From NCBI GenBank assembly GCA_050291935.1, contig JBNKKR010000003.1, forward strand, positions 1 through 64,000: 64,000 bases of DNA, in the 5' to 3' direction. The stretch is from Desulfocapsa sp050291935 (GTDB lineage Bacteria; Desulfobacterota; Desulfobulbia; Desulfobulbales; Desulfocapsaceae). Every line of letters starts with the position of its first letter. The stretch's first letter is position 1. Both the position numbers and the translations under genes were made by a program. Below are positions 16,093-28,000 of the stretch, piece by piece. The notes under the pieces were generated by a model, which worked only from the letters and a program-made list of their open reading frames with translations, did not search any database and was not told where the DNA came from.

Positions 16093-18194
16093 AAACCACT
16101 CTCTCTTATAAGAACTGCAAGTGCATGCCGCCATAAATTTCCCACCACTGCTTGACGCTCCCCGGCAAGCCTGACAACTCCTCGAACCACCTGATTTGAC
16201 GCATGATTTGCTGTTTCCAGCTCCACTTGATAAATACTTCTCTCCGGAATCAACTCCCCCTGCTTTGAAAAATGCGCTGGCAAATTCCCCCCCAAGATGG
16301 AGGCGAGATATGGCTCTTCCAATTTTTCCGTATTAATTTCAGCAACAGAGCGTATTTTCGTTTCAACCATTGGCCGGCTTCTGTCGTCGGGGATGAAAAG
16401 ACCCTTCTGCCCCACGGTAATCCGCGCTAAATCCTGCTCTGTTACATAGGCCTTAATTTGCGTGCTTTCTCCACCCACAATAAGACCCAATGGCTGTGTT
16501 TCATTTATCCAACGGCCCGCATGTATCTCCTTTGCTACTTCCACTACTTTTCCAGACACCGGAGCTCTGACCTGGAGCAATGCCTTACGTTTTTCTAAGC
16601 CCGCAAGCCGAGAACGTTCGGCCAGCAATCGTTGCCGTAACACCACAATATTTTGTCGCACCACACTCCCAGCAGCTTCGCGTAAGACCATTTTTTTGGC
16701 AATATCAATACGCAGACGCGCAAGAACAATTTCACGTTCCAAATCAGGGGCCGACAAGCTTACCAGTGGATCTCCAATAGTTACAGTGTCCCCACGTTGC
16801 AGCGATACCGTTTCAACATGTGCCGCAACCGGTGCATAAAGGTAAGCATGGGGATAACCGCGCAGTACAGCTGGTAGAACAACTGCGTTCTGCCAGGGAA
16901 AAAACAGGACCAAACCTCCCCCCAAAAGTACAAACAAACTAAAAATGGTGTTTCGATTCAGGGTTATCTGCTCTCGTTTTTGCCACCACTTGCCAAGTTC
17001 CATACGCAATGGCCGACCGATAAACCAACTGATTTCAATAGCAAATAATAGCAGCCCCAAAGCTTTAAAAAACATAAAATACACAAGAACCGCGATACCG
17101 AGGAAGAGAAAAAATCGATACACCCAAGTCGTATACCCATAAATCAATAAGCGTAATTGTAAGCCTGAGGAAAAACACTCTGGAGGTGCATCGTTAAAGC
17201 CAAACAACAGTTTACGCAGACGCCAGCGGGCAAGGGCAAAAGCACGGGTTTGCAGATTTTCAACACCCCAGGCATCAGATAACAAATAATAGCCATCATA
17301 GCGCATTAAGGGATTGAGATTAATGGCCAGTGTTAATGTCCAGGTAACGGTGGCAAGGAGAAAAGTCGCGTTACGGGCCGGTCCATCGGGTAGGAAGGAC
17401 CATAAAAAGGTGGCGAAGCAGGCAAGCATAAGTTCGGTTCCAATCCCCGCCAGGCCAATGGCTAGTCGTTGACGCCGTTTTGCAAGCTTCCATGCATCCC
17501 CCGTATCTGTGTAAAAAACTGGCCAAAGAACTATAAAAGCTATCCCCATGGTGGGAATATGGCACCCAAAACGTTTGGCTGTTACCGCATGTCCAAACTC
17601 ATGCCCAAGCTTGGCAAAGCTCATTGCCAGAAAATACCAGAAAAGTCCCTGCCAGGAATAAAAACCAAGAAAGGTATGGATAAAGGTATCCCACTGCCGG
17701 ATAACCAACAACAATCCTGTCACACCAACAAGAACCGTAAGCACACGAAACCATTTACAATATAATGGTGCGGCAAGTCGGGCAAGTGTGGCAAGAAAAT
17801 GGTCTGGACGTACCAGGGGAATACGAAAAAACAGGTAGTTATGTATTAGCCATTGGTACCAGGAATTTTTTCCTCTCTTTGCATTATGGCTCAACCGTTG
17901 CACATCTTGAAAACTTTCGGTACGCGACAAGGAGCTGTTTATAATAAAATCTGATAACCAGGCAATTTCTTCTGGGCTTGATATGTTTCCCCAGCGCTCT
18001 TTCACCCGTGATAGTATTGCCTCCACATTGCCGAGGTGCCAGAAGGAGAGCAACTGAAATGCTGTTTCGCCAATCCGGATAAAACGGTTACTCAATGGAT
18101 CGTGGATCGTCCAGGTCGGGCTACCGTCATGTGCCACAGGACCTGGGTACAGCGACAGATCTTCTCGTAGCGGCGGTACAAGCATCGTCTCCAT
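16089..18194 (-). CDS. M50 metalloprotease fused to HlyD-type adaptor
   Basis: About 701 residues, start ATG 18194, one base after the stop of the upstream adaptor gene. The N-terminal ~100 residues resemble a PqqD-like peptide-binding winged helix (WTIHDPLSNRFIRIGETAFQ). The multispanning core has the zinc-protease motif GHEFGHA and the second M50 motif NLNPLMRYDGYY, as in 'putative peptide zinc metalloprotease' proteins. A transmembrane segment leads to a C-terminal HlyD/biotinyl-lipoyl domain (LYAPVAAHVETVSLQRGDTV, then a coiled coil, then VRAPVSGKVVEVA). It is the last gene of the adhesin operon. Probably it recognises or cleaves the exported adhesin and links to TolC; this is inference. 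Confidence 0.82.
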   Translation of the reverse strand: METMLVPPLREDLSLYPGPVAHDGSPTWTIHDPLSNRFIRIGETAFQLLSFWHLGNVEAILSRVKERWGNISSPEEIAWLSDFIINSSLSRTESFQDVQRLSHNAKRGKNSWYQWLIHNYLFFRIPLVRPDHFLATLARLAAPLYCKWFRVLTVLVGVTGLLLVIRQWDTFIHTFLGFYSWQGLFWYFLAMSFAKLGHEFGHAVTAKRFGCHIPTMGIAFIVLWPVFYTDTGDAWKLAKRRQRLAIGLAGIGTELMLACFATFLWSFLPDGPARNATFLLATVTWTLTLAINLNPLMRYDGYYLLSDAWGVENLQTRAFALARWRLRKLLFGFNDAPPECFSSGLQLRLLIYGYTTWVYRFFLFLGIAVLVYFMFFKALGLLLFAIEISWFIGRPLRMELGKWWQKREQITLNRNTIFSLFVLLGGGLVLFFPWQNAVVLPAVLRGYPHAYLYAPVAAHVETVSLQRGDTVTIGDPLVSLSAPDLEREIVLARLRIDIAKKMVLREAAGSVVRQNIVVLRQRLLAERSRLAGLEKRKALLQVRAPVSGKVVEVAKEIHAGRWINETQPLGLIVGGESTQIKAYVTEQDLARITVGQKGLFIPDDRSRPMVETKIRSVAEINTEKLEEPYLASILGGNLPAHFSKQGELIPERSIYQVELETANHASNQVVRGVVRLAGERQAVVGNLWRHALAVLIRESGF

Positions 18195-18195
18195 A

Positions 18196-19527
18196 TTAAA
18201 ATCCCAGCATCTGTCGCAGAGCCGAAAGTGGACGGCGAAACAGATAGTAGGCAAGTACCACTTTTTTTCCTTTTATCTTAGCCATACCACGCAGACCAAG
18301 ACGAGGGAGTTTCTTATCTTGAAAATGAGCAATAGCCCGATAGCTTAATACCCCAATCGCAGACAATTCAGCCTCGTAACTAACGGAATGCAAGCGAGCT
18401 GTAATTGGGTGTAATGGATCGACATCCAAAAACAGACGCACCTCTGCATCCTCTTCAAAAACAAGAGCATCGGAAACAGGGAGTTCCATACGCAGTTCCA
18501 CTTGCTCTGGATCTGCAATTTGGAGGACCCTTTCCCCGGTTTTCACAGGTTTTCCGATCCAGTCATTGGGATCACGAAAAACCACAATTCCAGCACGTTC
18601 TGCATACACATGGATGCGCCCTAATTTTTCCGCGGCATAGTCTCGTTTCACCTGACGCATATCACGTTCAGATTGCAACAAAGCAATCCTCGCACGTTGC
18701 CGAAAATCGGTAAAACTTCCTTGCGCGGCATTATGCAATTCAGCTTCTGAAACAGCCAATTCCTCAGCAGCAATCTCGAGTGTATTCCGCAGCACCGTAT
18801 CTTCAAAGAAAAAAAGTTCCTGATTTTTCTCTACAAATTGATTGGGAGTAACATGAAAACCGCCAATAACGCCATCAAGAGGTGCAGCGACCACCACAGG
18901 ATTTTGCAAAGTTACTTCTGCTGAAACAAGCACAGACTGGTGCACAGGTAAACAGAGCACCAGGATCAACAGCAAGGGAAATAGCCAAGCTGCGGTACGT
19001 TTGAATTTTGGTAAGATATGAAAGGGATGGGGGGAAAACGCTGTCAAGGCATGGGAATAGGTCCCAACCAATCGCTTGGCCAGCACTGTCTCCGCATCTT
19101 TCCACGATTCACCCCGCAACAGAAGAAGAACAGCCCGCAACTTCTGTTGCCTATCACCTAAGGGAAGCCAAAGATTTTCCCCGCCCCCCCATTCACACCA
19201 ACTTTCGAATTCCTCTTGCGATAATTCACTGGGCACAAGTGAAAAATCCGTATCAAAACGGTTATCTCGCAACAGTCGCCCTGCCAATTTTCCAATCCAG
19301 CGAATATATGGCGCGTTTTTGTCTGGAGCACTTACTCCCGAAGCAGCAGTTACCGTCAGGCCATTGCCAGTTGGCTCCAATAGCAATGCCTGGTGATATG
19401 AGAGAAGTGTTCTGGTGCGATTGACAATCAAATAGCGCAACGCCGCCTCGCTTTCAGCATCACGCGCCTCCTTCTCAATTTGCAGCAGCGCAAGCAACCT
19501 GTCGGGTGCCGGGCCTTCTGCAGTCAT
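18196..19527 (-). CDS. HlyD-type adaptor with cytoplasmic GAF-like domain
   Basis: A 443-residue protein. The first ~170 residues look like a GAF-type sensor: LLSYHQALLLEPTGNGLTVT, then WLPLGDRQQKLRAVLLLLRG. One transmembrane helix (WLFPLLLILVLCLPVHQSVL) follows. A periplasmic HlyD-like part has NPVVVAAPLDGVIGGFHV, a coiled coil and a beta-barrel domain. The gene overlaps the previous adaptor by ATGA and is followed after one base by the M50 gene. The GAF-like assignment rests on overall pattern only. It implies that export might be gated by a cytoplasmic signal. Confidence 0.75.
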   Translation of the reverse strand: MTAEGPAPDRLLALLQIEKEARDAESEAALRYLIVNRTRTLLSYHQALLLEPTGNGLTVTAASGVSAPDKNAPYIRWIGKLAGRLLRDNRFDTDFSLVPSELSQEEFESWCEWGGGENLWLPLGDRQQKLRAVLLLLRGESWKDAETVLAKRLVGTYSHALTAFSPHPFHILPKFKRTAAWLFPLLLILVLCLPVHQSVLVSAEVTLQNPVVVAAPLDGVIGGFHVTPNQFVEKNQELFFFEDTVLRNTLEIAAEELAVSEAELHNAAQGSFTDFRQRARIALLQSERDMRQVKRDYAAEKLGRIHVYAERAGIVVFRDPNDWIGKPVKTGERVLQIADPEQVELRMELPVSDALVFEEDAEVRLFLDVDPLHPITARLHSVSYEAELSAIGVLSYRAIAHFQDKKLPRLGLRGMAKIKGKKVVLAYYLFRRPLSALRQMLGF

Positions 19528-20291
19528 TGCTGCCCTCCGACAGAAACAAAAGAAGCTGTTCCACTCATGCCAGCCATCAACCCGTCACCGTTATCATCAA
19601 GTTCAGCGTATACCTTCACCGATTGACTAACCGGGTCGATACGTGCGCCCAGAGCAGTTACCGTACACTGGTGCTTGGTGGCGGTCTCATCTACGCTTAG
19701 GGAAAAAGTGGTCCCTTTATGGAGCCAAATTAACCAACGGGAAGGTACTACCAATTCAAGACGCAATTGTGAATCATCTAGGATAGCAAGTAATTTTGTA
19801 CCGACTGCCACACTTTCGTACTGTTTGACATAACTCTCTACTACTCTGCCTGCAAATGGCGCAACAATTGTGCAACGTTTCACCTGTATTTCAGTAATGG
19901 CTGCCCTGGCTTTGGCCTTATCGTGTTCTATCTTGGCAAGTGCAACTTCAAGTTCACCGGTGGATTGCAATGCAGCGAGCGCTTTTTTATTGCTGAGCAT
20001 TTTTTCAGCGCCATCCAACAGAGCTGCAGCCTCTTTTAATCGAGCTTTATGTAAGCGGCAATCAAGACCAACCAGGATATCCCCCTTCCTGAAAAGAGCT
20101 CCTTCATGAAAAGGAATCGTAAGAACCCTTTCCGAAAGCTCGGAAGAAAGAATTGCCTCACGTTTTGGAATAAGCAAAACGCGAGCTTCATAGGAAGTCG
20201 TTGTACCTTCAGCCCAAACCGGGGACACCCCAATAACCCATAACAACAGGGAGAAACAAACTCCCATTTTACTACCCGCCACAAATTGCAT
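19524..20291 (-). CDS. Periplasmic adaptor (membrane-fusion protein)
   Basis: A 255-residue protein with a cleavable signal peptide (CFSLLLWVIGVSPVWA). The barrel-sandwich hybrid halves are IPFHEGALFRKGDILVGLD and TIVAPFAGRVVESYVKQYES, separated by a short helical hairpin. It ends in a beta-barrel domain (AELDDNGDGLMAGMSGTASF). It is shorter than typical RND or T1SS adaptors and has no membrane anchor. Likely it bridges the TolC lipoprotein and the two membrane-bound HlyD-type proteins encoded downstream. AAGGAAA lies before the start. Confidence 0.82.
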   Translation of the reverse strand: MQFVAGSKMGVCFSLLLWVIGVSPVWAEGTTTSYEARVLLIPKREAILSSELSERVLTIPFHEGALFRKGDILVGLDCRLHKARLKEAAALLDGAEKMLSNKKALAALQSTGELEVALAKIEHDKAKARAAITEIQVKRCTIVAPFAGRVVESYVKQYESVAVGTKLLAILDDSQLRLELVVPSRWLIWLHKGTTFSLSVDETATKHQCTVTALGARIDPVSQSVKVYAELDDNGDGLMAGMSGTASFVSVGGQQ

Positions 20292-20321
20292 GTTTTCCTT
20301 AAAAAAATATCGTTCGCCAAG

Positions 20322-21977
20322 TTACAAAGTGGCCTCTTTTGCCTGGGTAGCTGGGCGAGTGGATGTTGATTCTTCCAAGTTGGCTTGCTCTTTTATCCAT
20401 CTATCGAAATGAAGACCGCAGAGTGAAACCTCTTTGTCTTGGTTGATCTGGGTGGTTTGAGATGTTGATTCGTCTAAATGAATCGGCCCTTCCATCCATT
20501 TACTAAAACGAAGATGAAGCGCATCAGTAAGAGTTTTCAGGTCATGATCTGAGATCGTTGCAGGCAATGGATCAGATCCCAAGGAAACATATACTCGGCC
20601 AACGGCTGCATATAGATCTGAAAATGCATTGTCGCGAATTAATTCAGTAACCACGGCATCTGCTTCTTTTTTTATGACGGTTAACTCACCCGTTGCCTGG
20701 GTAGCACCAGCGGCTCTGCTCTGTTGCAAGAGGCCACCAACCACATCATGGAGCTCAGCAGCTAAACCATATTCACGAAGAGCCTGTTCATATCGCAGCC
20801 AAGAAATTCGTACCTGACTCATCACCGCCATACTCAACGCCATTCGCCGTGTACGTACCACCTCTACCTGGGCCTTTGCTGTATCAATACGAATAGGTGC
20901 GGTAAACACATCAAGCAGATTTCCCGTGATGGTTCCTCCCCAGTCCCACCAATTAGAGACATAATTAAAAGAATTGCTGTCATAATTCCAGCCACCGTAT
21001 AGTTCGATTCCTGGTAAGGTCCTTAAAATCTGTCGTACCACTTCTTTATGGCTTATTCGTTCCTGATAAAATTCTTCAGCCATCTCGGGACGATGATTAA
21101 GCGCATACATCTCCATACTTTTCAAATCTGACGTAATCTTTGGCAAATGCCCAAATTCATCTCCAGGATCAAGGCTAAACTCTGTACCCAAAGGCAAATT
21201 CATTAACGCCGCCAACTTCGTCTTCGCCGTAATCAGCTCACGACGAAGACTTTCCATCTGACGCAGCAACTGCAACAAATCACGGCGGTAGGCAAGGCTC
21301 TGTGCCGGATTCGTCAACCTCCTTTTCCCCACTTCACGGGCTTTCTCCAATGCATTCTCTATTCGACCTGTTAAAGGTTCAATGCGCTCAAGTAAACGTT
21401 CTGCCGAAACTGCTCTCCAGAAGGCCTGCCGCACATCCTGAATAATGTTATGTACCACCTTACGACGATGCTCTTCCAATATCAGAGCCTGGTCTGCTGC
21501 CTGTTGTGTACGCACATAGGAAACGCCAAAATCGAGAATATTCCAGGAAAGACCCAAATCAAAGGTAGCAATTTCTTTTTCTTGGGAAGTTGAAACGGCA
21601 AGCGATTCTTCACCTGTTATCAGGGAACGACTACTGGTACCAGAATACTCATCACGACCACTCCATCCAGCGTCATAGGCAAGTTTGGGGAGCAAATTCA
21701 GTTTTTCAGAGCTTAGACGATATCTGCCAAGGGCGGCCTCCATCAACTGCAGACGATGATCAAGGTTATATTTCACTGCCCGGGCCATGGCTTCGTACAG
21801 GGTTATCGGGCCAGTAACTTGTTCTTGGTCCTTATAGAGAACATCAAGATCCGCTGCAACTTTTTGTGCCATTTCTTGATCGGAAAAAGGCTGTGGGCGG
21901 ATTCCCGAACATCCAGCCAATAGGAAAACACATGCACAAACAACAATACTGCTTGAAAGATATTTATTCATTTCCAT
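20322..21977 (-). CDS. TolC-family outer-membrane lipoprotein
   Basis: About 551 residues, starting MEMNKY at 21977 (a second ATG at 21971). The signal peptide ends in the lipobox LLAGC. Two TolC-like repeats follow with typical helices, including NLDHRLQLMEAALGRYRLSS near the start and LDLGLSWNILDFGVSYVR-type strand segments. A ~70-residue hydrophilic C-terminal tail with a short internal duplication (FSKWMEGPIHLDESTSQT / FDRWIKEQANLEESTSTR) is unusual. It should form the exit duct for the giant adhesin encoded 52 bp upstream. Confidence 0.85.
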   Translation of the reverse strand: MEMNKYLSSSIVVCACVFLLAGCSGIRPQPFSDQEMAQKVAADLDVLYKDQEQVTGPITLYEAMARAVKYNLDHRLQLMEAALGRYRLSSEKLNLLPKLAYDAGWSGRDEYSGTSSRSLITGEESLAVSTSQEKEIATFDLGLSWNILDFGVSYVRTQQAADQALILEEHRRKVVHNIIQDVRQAFWRAVSAERLLERIEPLTGRIENALEKAREVGKRRLTNPAQSLAYRRDLLQLLRQMESLRRELITAKTKLAALMNLPLGTEFSLDPGDEFGHLPKITSDLKSMEMYALNHRPEMAEEFYQERISHKEVVRQILRTLPGIELYGGWNYDSNSFNYVSNWWDWGGTITGNLLDVFTAPIRIDTAKAQVEVVRTRRMALSMAVMSQVRISWLRYEQALREYGLAAELHDVVGGLLQQSRAAGATQATGELTVIKKEADAVVTELIRDNAFSDLYAAVGRVYVSLGSDPLPATISDHDLKTLTDALHLRFSKWMEGPIHLDESTSQTTQINQDKEVSLCGLHFDRWIKEQANLEESTSTRPATQAKEATL

Positions 21978-22029
21978 CCCACAGAGTTTTGTTTTCAACC
22001 ATCCGGTTTCTTGCCTGAATAAGCCGGCA

Positions 22030-25000
22030 TTATGCAACTTCGCTAGTTGGTTGCATCAATACCCCTGCCAAAGCACCCCAACGTGCATCCTCTTGCTGTA
22101 ACGCAGCATCCACAAGTTGTCTGGAAAAGGAAGGTTTCCCCAAAATGGTATGCAGTTCGTCATATAATGCTGGCGCCCGGTCATCCTGGGAAACCACCTG
22201 ATTTTCCTGTGGATGATCTCCGTCAAAACCTTCCATACCTAAGATATAATCAAAATCACTCTCCGTACATATTCCATTCTCATCATGCAAACAATCGTCA
22301 ATACCACTACCCAAAGTCCCGGGCTCGCTTTCCCCAAAAGCATTTCCCTGAAGCTCAACACCATAAAACCTGTCCAAAAAGATTTCGTTACCAAAGACGG
22401 CATTACGCACTAAATTGGGCAAACCAATACCCATGGAGGGATCATCCATCATATCAGGATCAATTATGGAACCAAACGCGCCAAGTTGTTGGCCAATGGT
22501 GGTACCATCTAAAAGACTTGTCTCTCTCTGGGTAAAACTACTGGTATTTCCCTCTCCTCCCCCGGTAGTCGATCTTTCTGGTGGATTATAGAACCACTGC
22601 TCCTGCCCGGATACGTTCTCTCCACTACTTTCTGGCAAAGGTGCGGAGCCGTCAGGGGTATGTTGTGTCCCATCACTTACGGGAACGTTCAAATACACTT
22701 GCGGTTGAACAGATGGCGCAGGCGTGGCTTGGACAGACAATACAACCGTAGAGCTAACAGAAAGCGTTGCGTTTACATTATCATTACTCCCAACATTTGA
22801 TCCATTGTCAGTGAGTGAAGTGATGGTCGCAACCCGGTCATTTCCATCAAGAGCTGTCAAGGTTGTGCTGTAGGCAATACCATCCACCAACGTCTGATAG
22901 TTGAGTGCTGTATCAGATTTGGCAATGGTCACCGTGGCAGTCCCACCTGCTAAACTGACATTATACCCAAATGTATTAACTCCTGTTACCCCACTATTTC
23001 CATCAGATAGAGCTACATCGGTGCCGTCCAGCGTGACAAATTCATCTGCTCCAGCACCTGAGACGTTGGTGACCGTAAAGACCATCTGGGTGATATTCTG
23101 TCCTGCTTCAATGGTGGAAATGGTAGCCGATGAAAACAGGCTCACCGCTGAACCACCAAGCACAAAATTCGGATTGTCTCCCGTCGCTGTCAAGGTCGGT
23201 TCATCATCCACATTGGTAATATCCACATTTACAGTTCCCAAACTGACATTACCACTCCCATCCTGATCATTGGCGGTAAGAGTGAGCGTATCAGCATCAT
23301 TGCCGTTAGTGTTAGCAGTGCCTGTGTACTGAATGTTGGAAGCAGTATCAAGAAAGGTGTCGATATTGGACACTGTACCGGTAAGGGTGAGGGCTGAAGA
23401 ACCGGAATTGCTCACCGTAACCCCGCCACCGGAACCCGCCGTCAGTGTGCCTGCTCCCGCGGTGATGGTCAAGGTAAAGTCGCTACCTGTTGAATCGACG
23501 TCTGCTAAAGTTGCAGCCGATAGATCCACATTGGAAGCCGTATCCTCGGTTACCGTGATATCGCTGGGTAGGCCGGTGAGGGTTGGATTATCGTTCACCC
23601 CGCTGACAGAGATCACCGAATTGACAGATGAACCCGCATTATCGTCATTGTCGGTTGCAGAAAAGCTAATGGTACGATCTGTTGTATCTGGGTTCTCACT
23701 GCTATTGTCGTATCGGATACTTTCCATAAGCATTTGCATGGTAGTATCATCGGTGGAAATATCATCCACAGTAATGGTCAAAACACCTGTTCCGCTGTTA
23801 TAAGCAGCGATGGTAACCGCCTCACCGTTGACCGTCTGAGCCCCCGACCCGTAGGTGGACGCAAGACTTTCCGAAGCACCATCGGGCCGGTTGGTGAGAG
23901 TCACGGTCAGAGACTTGAAAGTCCCATCATCTGAGATACTGCTATCACTGTCAGCCACAGCCACAGCACCTCCGCCTTCGGTAAAAGATCCAGCATAGCC
24001 CCCATTGGTGGCCCCGGTGCTGTCATCACCATCCAAATCAATGATTGGTGCCCGCACCAAGTTGACCGTTACATCCTGACTCGCAGAAGTACTACTTCCC
24101 CCATCTCCATCATCTACGGTTATTGTAAGTGTCCGCGCTGAGGTGTTTGTAGTGGCACTGTCTGAGTCATAATAACGTAGTGCATCCAGCAAATCCTCCA
24201 CCCGTGCAACGGTTGCATTTGCGTTCAAGGTAACAATCAACTCATTGGTGCTCTGATTGTTGCCAGAAACCGTACCAATATCAACGCCACCGCTATCGGA
24301 ATGGGTAATAATAGTGCCACTGACGGTGATATTACCACTACTGACCACCTGCAGCTGGTCTTCTGCCGCCTGCTTATTGGCAGTGATAGAGACGGTCACG
24401 TTACCGCCATCAAAGTTTGCCGAATCCAGATCTGCCAGGCTAAGTGCAGTTCCTGAGTCGAGGCTCACTGCAGAACCACCAATAGAAAAGGAGACACTGT
24501 CGCCATCAAGGTTAGAGATGGTAGGAGTATCATTGACGGCAGCAACCGTTACCGTGGAAGCAACCGACAGGGACGCGTTGGTATCGTCGCCGCCGTTGGC
24601 CGTCCCGCCATTGTCTTTGACCGAGGTGAGGGTTACCACCCGGTTTGAGGTGGTCGGATCATCGCTGGAATTAGAATAGGCAAGCCCATTAACCAATGTC
24701 TGGTAATTACCACTGCTGTCGTTCTTGGTGATGGTCACAGTGGCAGTGGATCCCACCACCGCAACCGAATAGTTAAAGCTACTGGCCCCTGTCGTACCAT
24801 TGTTGCTGTCGGTCAGCGCAACACTGGTACCGTCGACGGAGACACTCTCAGCTGCACCGTCGTTAACATTGGTCACGGTGAAAATCAATTCAGCGATGTT
24901 TTGCGTTGATTCTATCGTGTCAATGGCTGTCCCCGTAAACAGGGATGCCGCTGCACCACCCTCGGTGAAGGTCGGGTTAGAACCGGTTGCAGTGAGGGTC

Positions 25001-28000
25001 GGCTCGTCATTAACATTGGTCATAGAGACCGTAGAGGCTACAGCCAGCGCCGCAGTGTTATCGTCTGCACCACCATTAGCCCCGGAATCCACAAGTTCAG
25101 TAATGGTAACCACCCGATCATTGCTGTTCACATCTGACTGGTTATTGGAATATTGCAGGCCGTTTACCAAGGTCTGGTAGTTTGCGGTGGTATCGGTCTT
25201 GGTAATAGTCACCGTTGCGGTGCCACCAGAAACTGAAACTGCGTAGTTAAAACTACTTGCTCCCGTGGTACCGCTATTACTGTCGGTCAGCGCAACACTG
25301 GTGCCATCAATTACCAGAAATTCATTGGCGCCGCTTTCCACGTTGGTCGTCGTCAGTTTCATGGAAGTGATATTCTGTCCCGATTCAATTGTAGAAACAG
25401 CAGTTCCTGAAAAGAGCGTTACCGCCGAGCCGCCCTCAATAAAGCTGGGGCTGGAACCGGTGGCGATCAGGGTTGGTTCGTCATTGGTCGCAGTGATAGC
25501 CACCGTTGAAGTAACCGACAAGGAAGCATTAGTATCATCACCTGAGTTGGCTGTACCACCATCATCTTTGACCGAGGTGATGGTGACCACTCGGTTCGAG
25601 GTGTTGGGGGTATCATTGGCATTGGCGTAAGCAAGCCCATCAATCAATGTCTGGTAATTGGTGCTGCTATCATTTTTAGTGATGGTCACCGTGGCTGTGG
25701 TACCCACTACCGCAACCAAATAGTTAAAGCTGCTGGCCGCAGTGGTGCCACTGTTGCTGTCGGTCAAGGCCACATTGGTACCGTCGACGGAAACACTCTC
25801 ATCGGCGCCATCGTTGACATTGGTAACAGTAAAGATCAGCTCGCCGATATTCTGACCGGATTCCACCGTATCAATGGCTGTCCCCGTAAACAGGGATGCA
25901 GCCGCACCACCCTCAGTAAAGGTCGGGTTGGAACCGGTTGCGGTGAGGGTCGGCTCATCATTGACGTTGGTCATAGAGACCGTAGAGGCCACAGCCAGCG
26001 CCGCAGTGTTATCGTCTGCACCACCATTAGCCCCGGAATCCACAAGTTCAGTAATGGTGACCACCCGATCATTGCTGTTTACATCTGACTGATTATTGGA
26101 ATATTGCAGGCCGTTTACCAAGGTCTGGTAGTTTGTGGTGGTATCTGTCTTGGTAATGGTCACTGTTGCGGTGCCACCAGAAACTGAAACTGCGTAGTTA
26201 AAACTACTTGCTCCCGTGGTACCGCTATTACTATCGGTCAGCGCAACACTGGTCCCATCAATTACCAAAAATTCATTGCTGCCGCTTGCCACGTTGGTCG
26301 TCGTCAGTTTCATGGAAGTGATATTCTGGCCCACTTCCACGGTCGAGACGGCAGTTCCCGAAAAGAGCGTTACCGCCGAGCCGCCCTCAATAAAGCTGGG
26401 GTTGGAACCGGTGGAGCTCAGCGTTGGTTCGTCGTTGACCGCCGTGATATCCACATTAACCGTACCAAGGCTTACATCACCACTACCGTCCTGGTCGTTT
26501 GCAGTAATCGTCAGGGTGGTGGCATCGTTGCCATTGACATTGGAAGCGCCTGTGTACTGCACGTTCGAGGCAGTATTGAGGAAGCTATCGATATTGGATG
26601 CAGTGCCGGTGAGGGTGATGGCCGAGGAACCCGAGTTGCTGACCGTGACGCCGCCGCCAGTGTTTGCCGTCAGGGTACCCGCACCCGCCGTGATGGTGAG
26701 GGTGAAATCAGCATCGGTGGAATCCACATCGGACAGAGTTGCCGCAGAAAGATCAACATTCGACGCCGTGTCCTCGGTCACGGTGATATCGCTTGGCAGT
26801 CCCGTTATGGTCGGGTCATCATTGACCCCACTGACGGTCACGGTGACATCGTTGTTGCTTGAAGTACCGCCGTCGCCGTCGTTAACCGTCAGCCGTATCG
26901 TGCGTGCGCCAGTGGTGGGGTTGTCGGTATCCGTATTCTGATAGGTGACGGCCTGGGCCAGGGTTTGGGCGGTGGAGGCGGTGGCGTTGCTGTTGAAGCT
27001 GATCACCAGGTCGTTGCCAGCGGCGATGTCATTATCTAGGGTACCGATAACTGTACCGCTTACACTAACATTGGAACCTGCTGTAGTACCGGCAAGAGAA
27101 ACCGAACCTAAAGTATTGAGAGACAGTACATCCTCTGCTGCATCTTCACCTGAAGAGATGGTCACAGTCAGGTTTCCGCCATCGAAATCGGCGGAGTCAC
27201 CATCGGTGACGGTTGCCGCAGTGCCCTGGTCAATCAGGGTGGCACTGTCGCCTTCGGAATAAGACAGGGAGTCGCCGTTGAGGTTGGTTATGGTAGGGGC
27301 ACTGTTGCTAGATACATTGGAAATATCAATTTCTTTGATGTATATATATTTAAAAGTTCCGGCGTCATTGCGTGATAGTGTCAAACTGGTAATGCCTGCT
27401 GTGAAGCCACTAAGATCGACCACGCGCGAAGACTGGTCGTCGTAAGGTATGAAGAAAGTGGCATAGTCACCGTTATTTGCCTCAATCCTGAACGTCCGTG
27501 CAGCATGCGTACTCCACTCATATGCGAGTGTGATCGAATTGGCGGTAAAGGATTCGCCATTAGTGAAATAGATACTGGCACTGGATTCGTAGTAGGAAGC
27601 GCCATATCCAACAGCAACCTCGTCATAAGCGTCGTAAAATTCTACACCCGCATCCACGCCATTGATCTTTAGAGTAAATTCATCGCTAGCCCCGATGATG
27701 TACACGAAATCGTCAGCAGGAGTATCTCCACCCTCATCTGAGACATCCGCTGTATCGGTAAAATCGATGATACCGGTGAAAGACAGCAGGTGGCTAAACT
27801 CTTTTAGCGCCTGGTCGTTAAAAGGCGTTTCCGATTCGATGGAACCGGTGGCAATCTCGAGATCCCAATCGCCGCCCAGCTCTGCATGACCCGTTAGATC
27901 GTCCGATGCAGCGATATCCGCACCGGTCATCTCTGCCAAATCATCAATAAAATCCCGTCCCCCACCAGAGGCAATCTCACACCCATAGAGCAGAATATCG

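Noticed and set aside
22047..27262. Many long plus-strand open frames inside the adhesin gene
   Set aside because: They are antisense to the repetitive Thr/Ser/Val-rich gene. Their Val/Ser/Pro-rich products merely mirror the repeats and have no ribosome binding sites.
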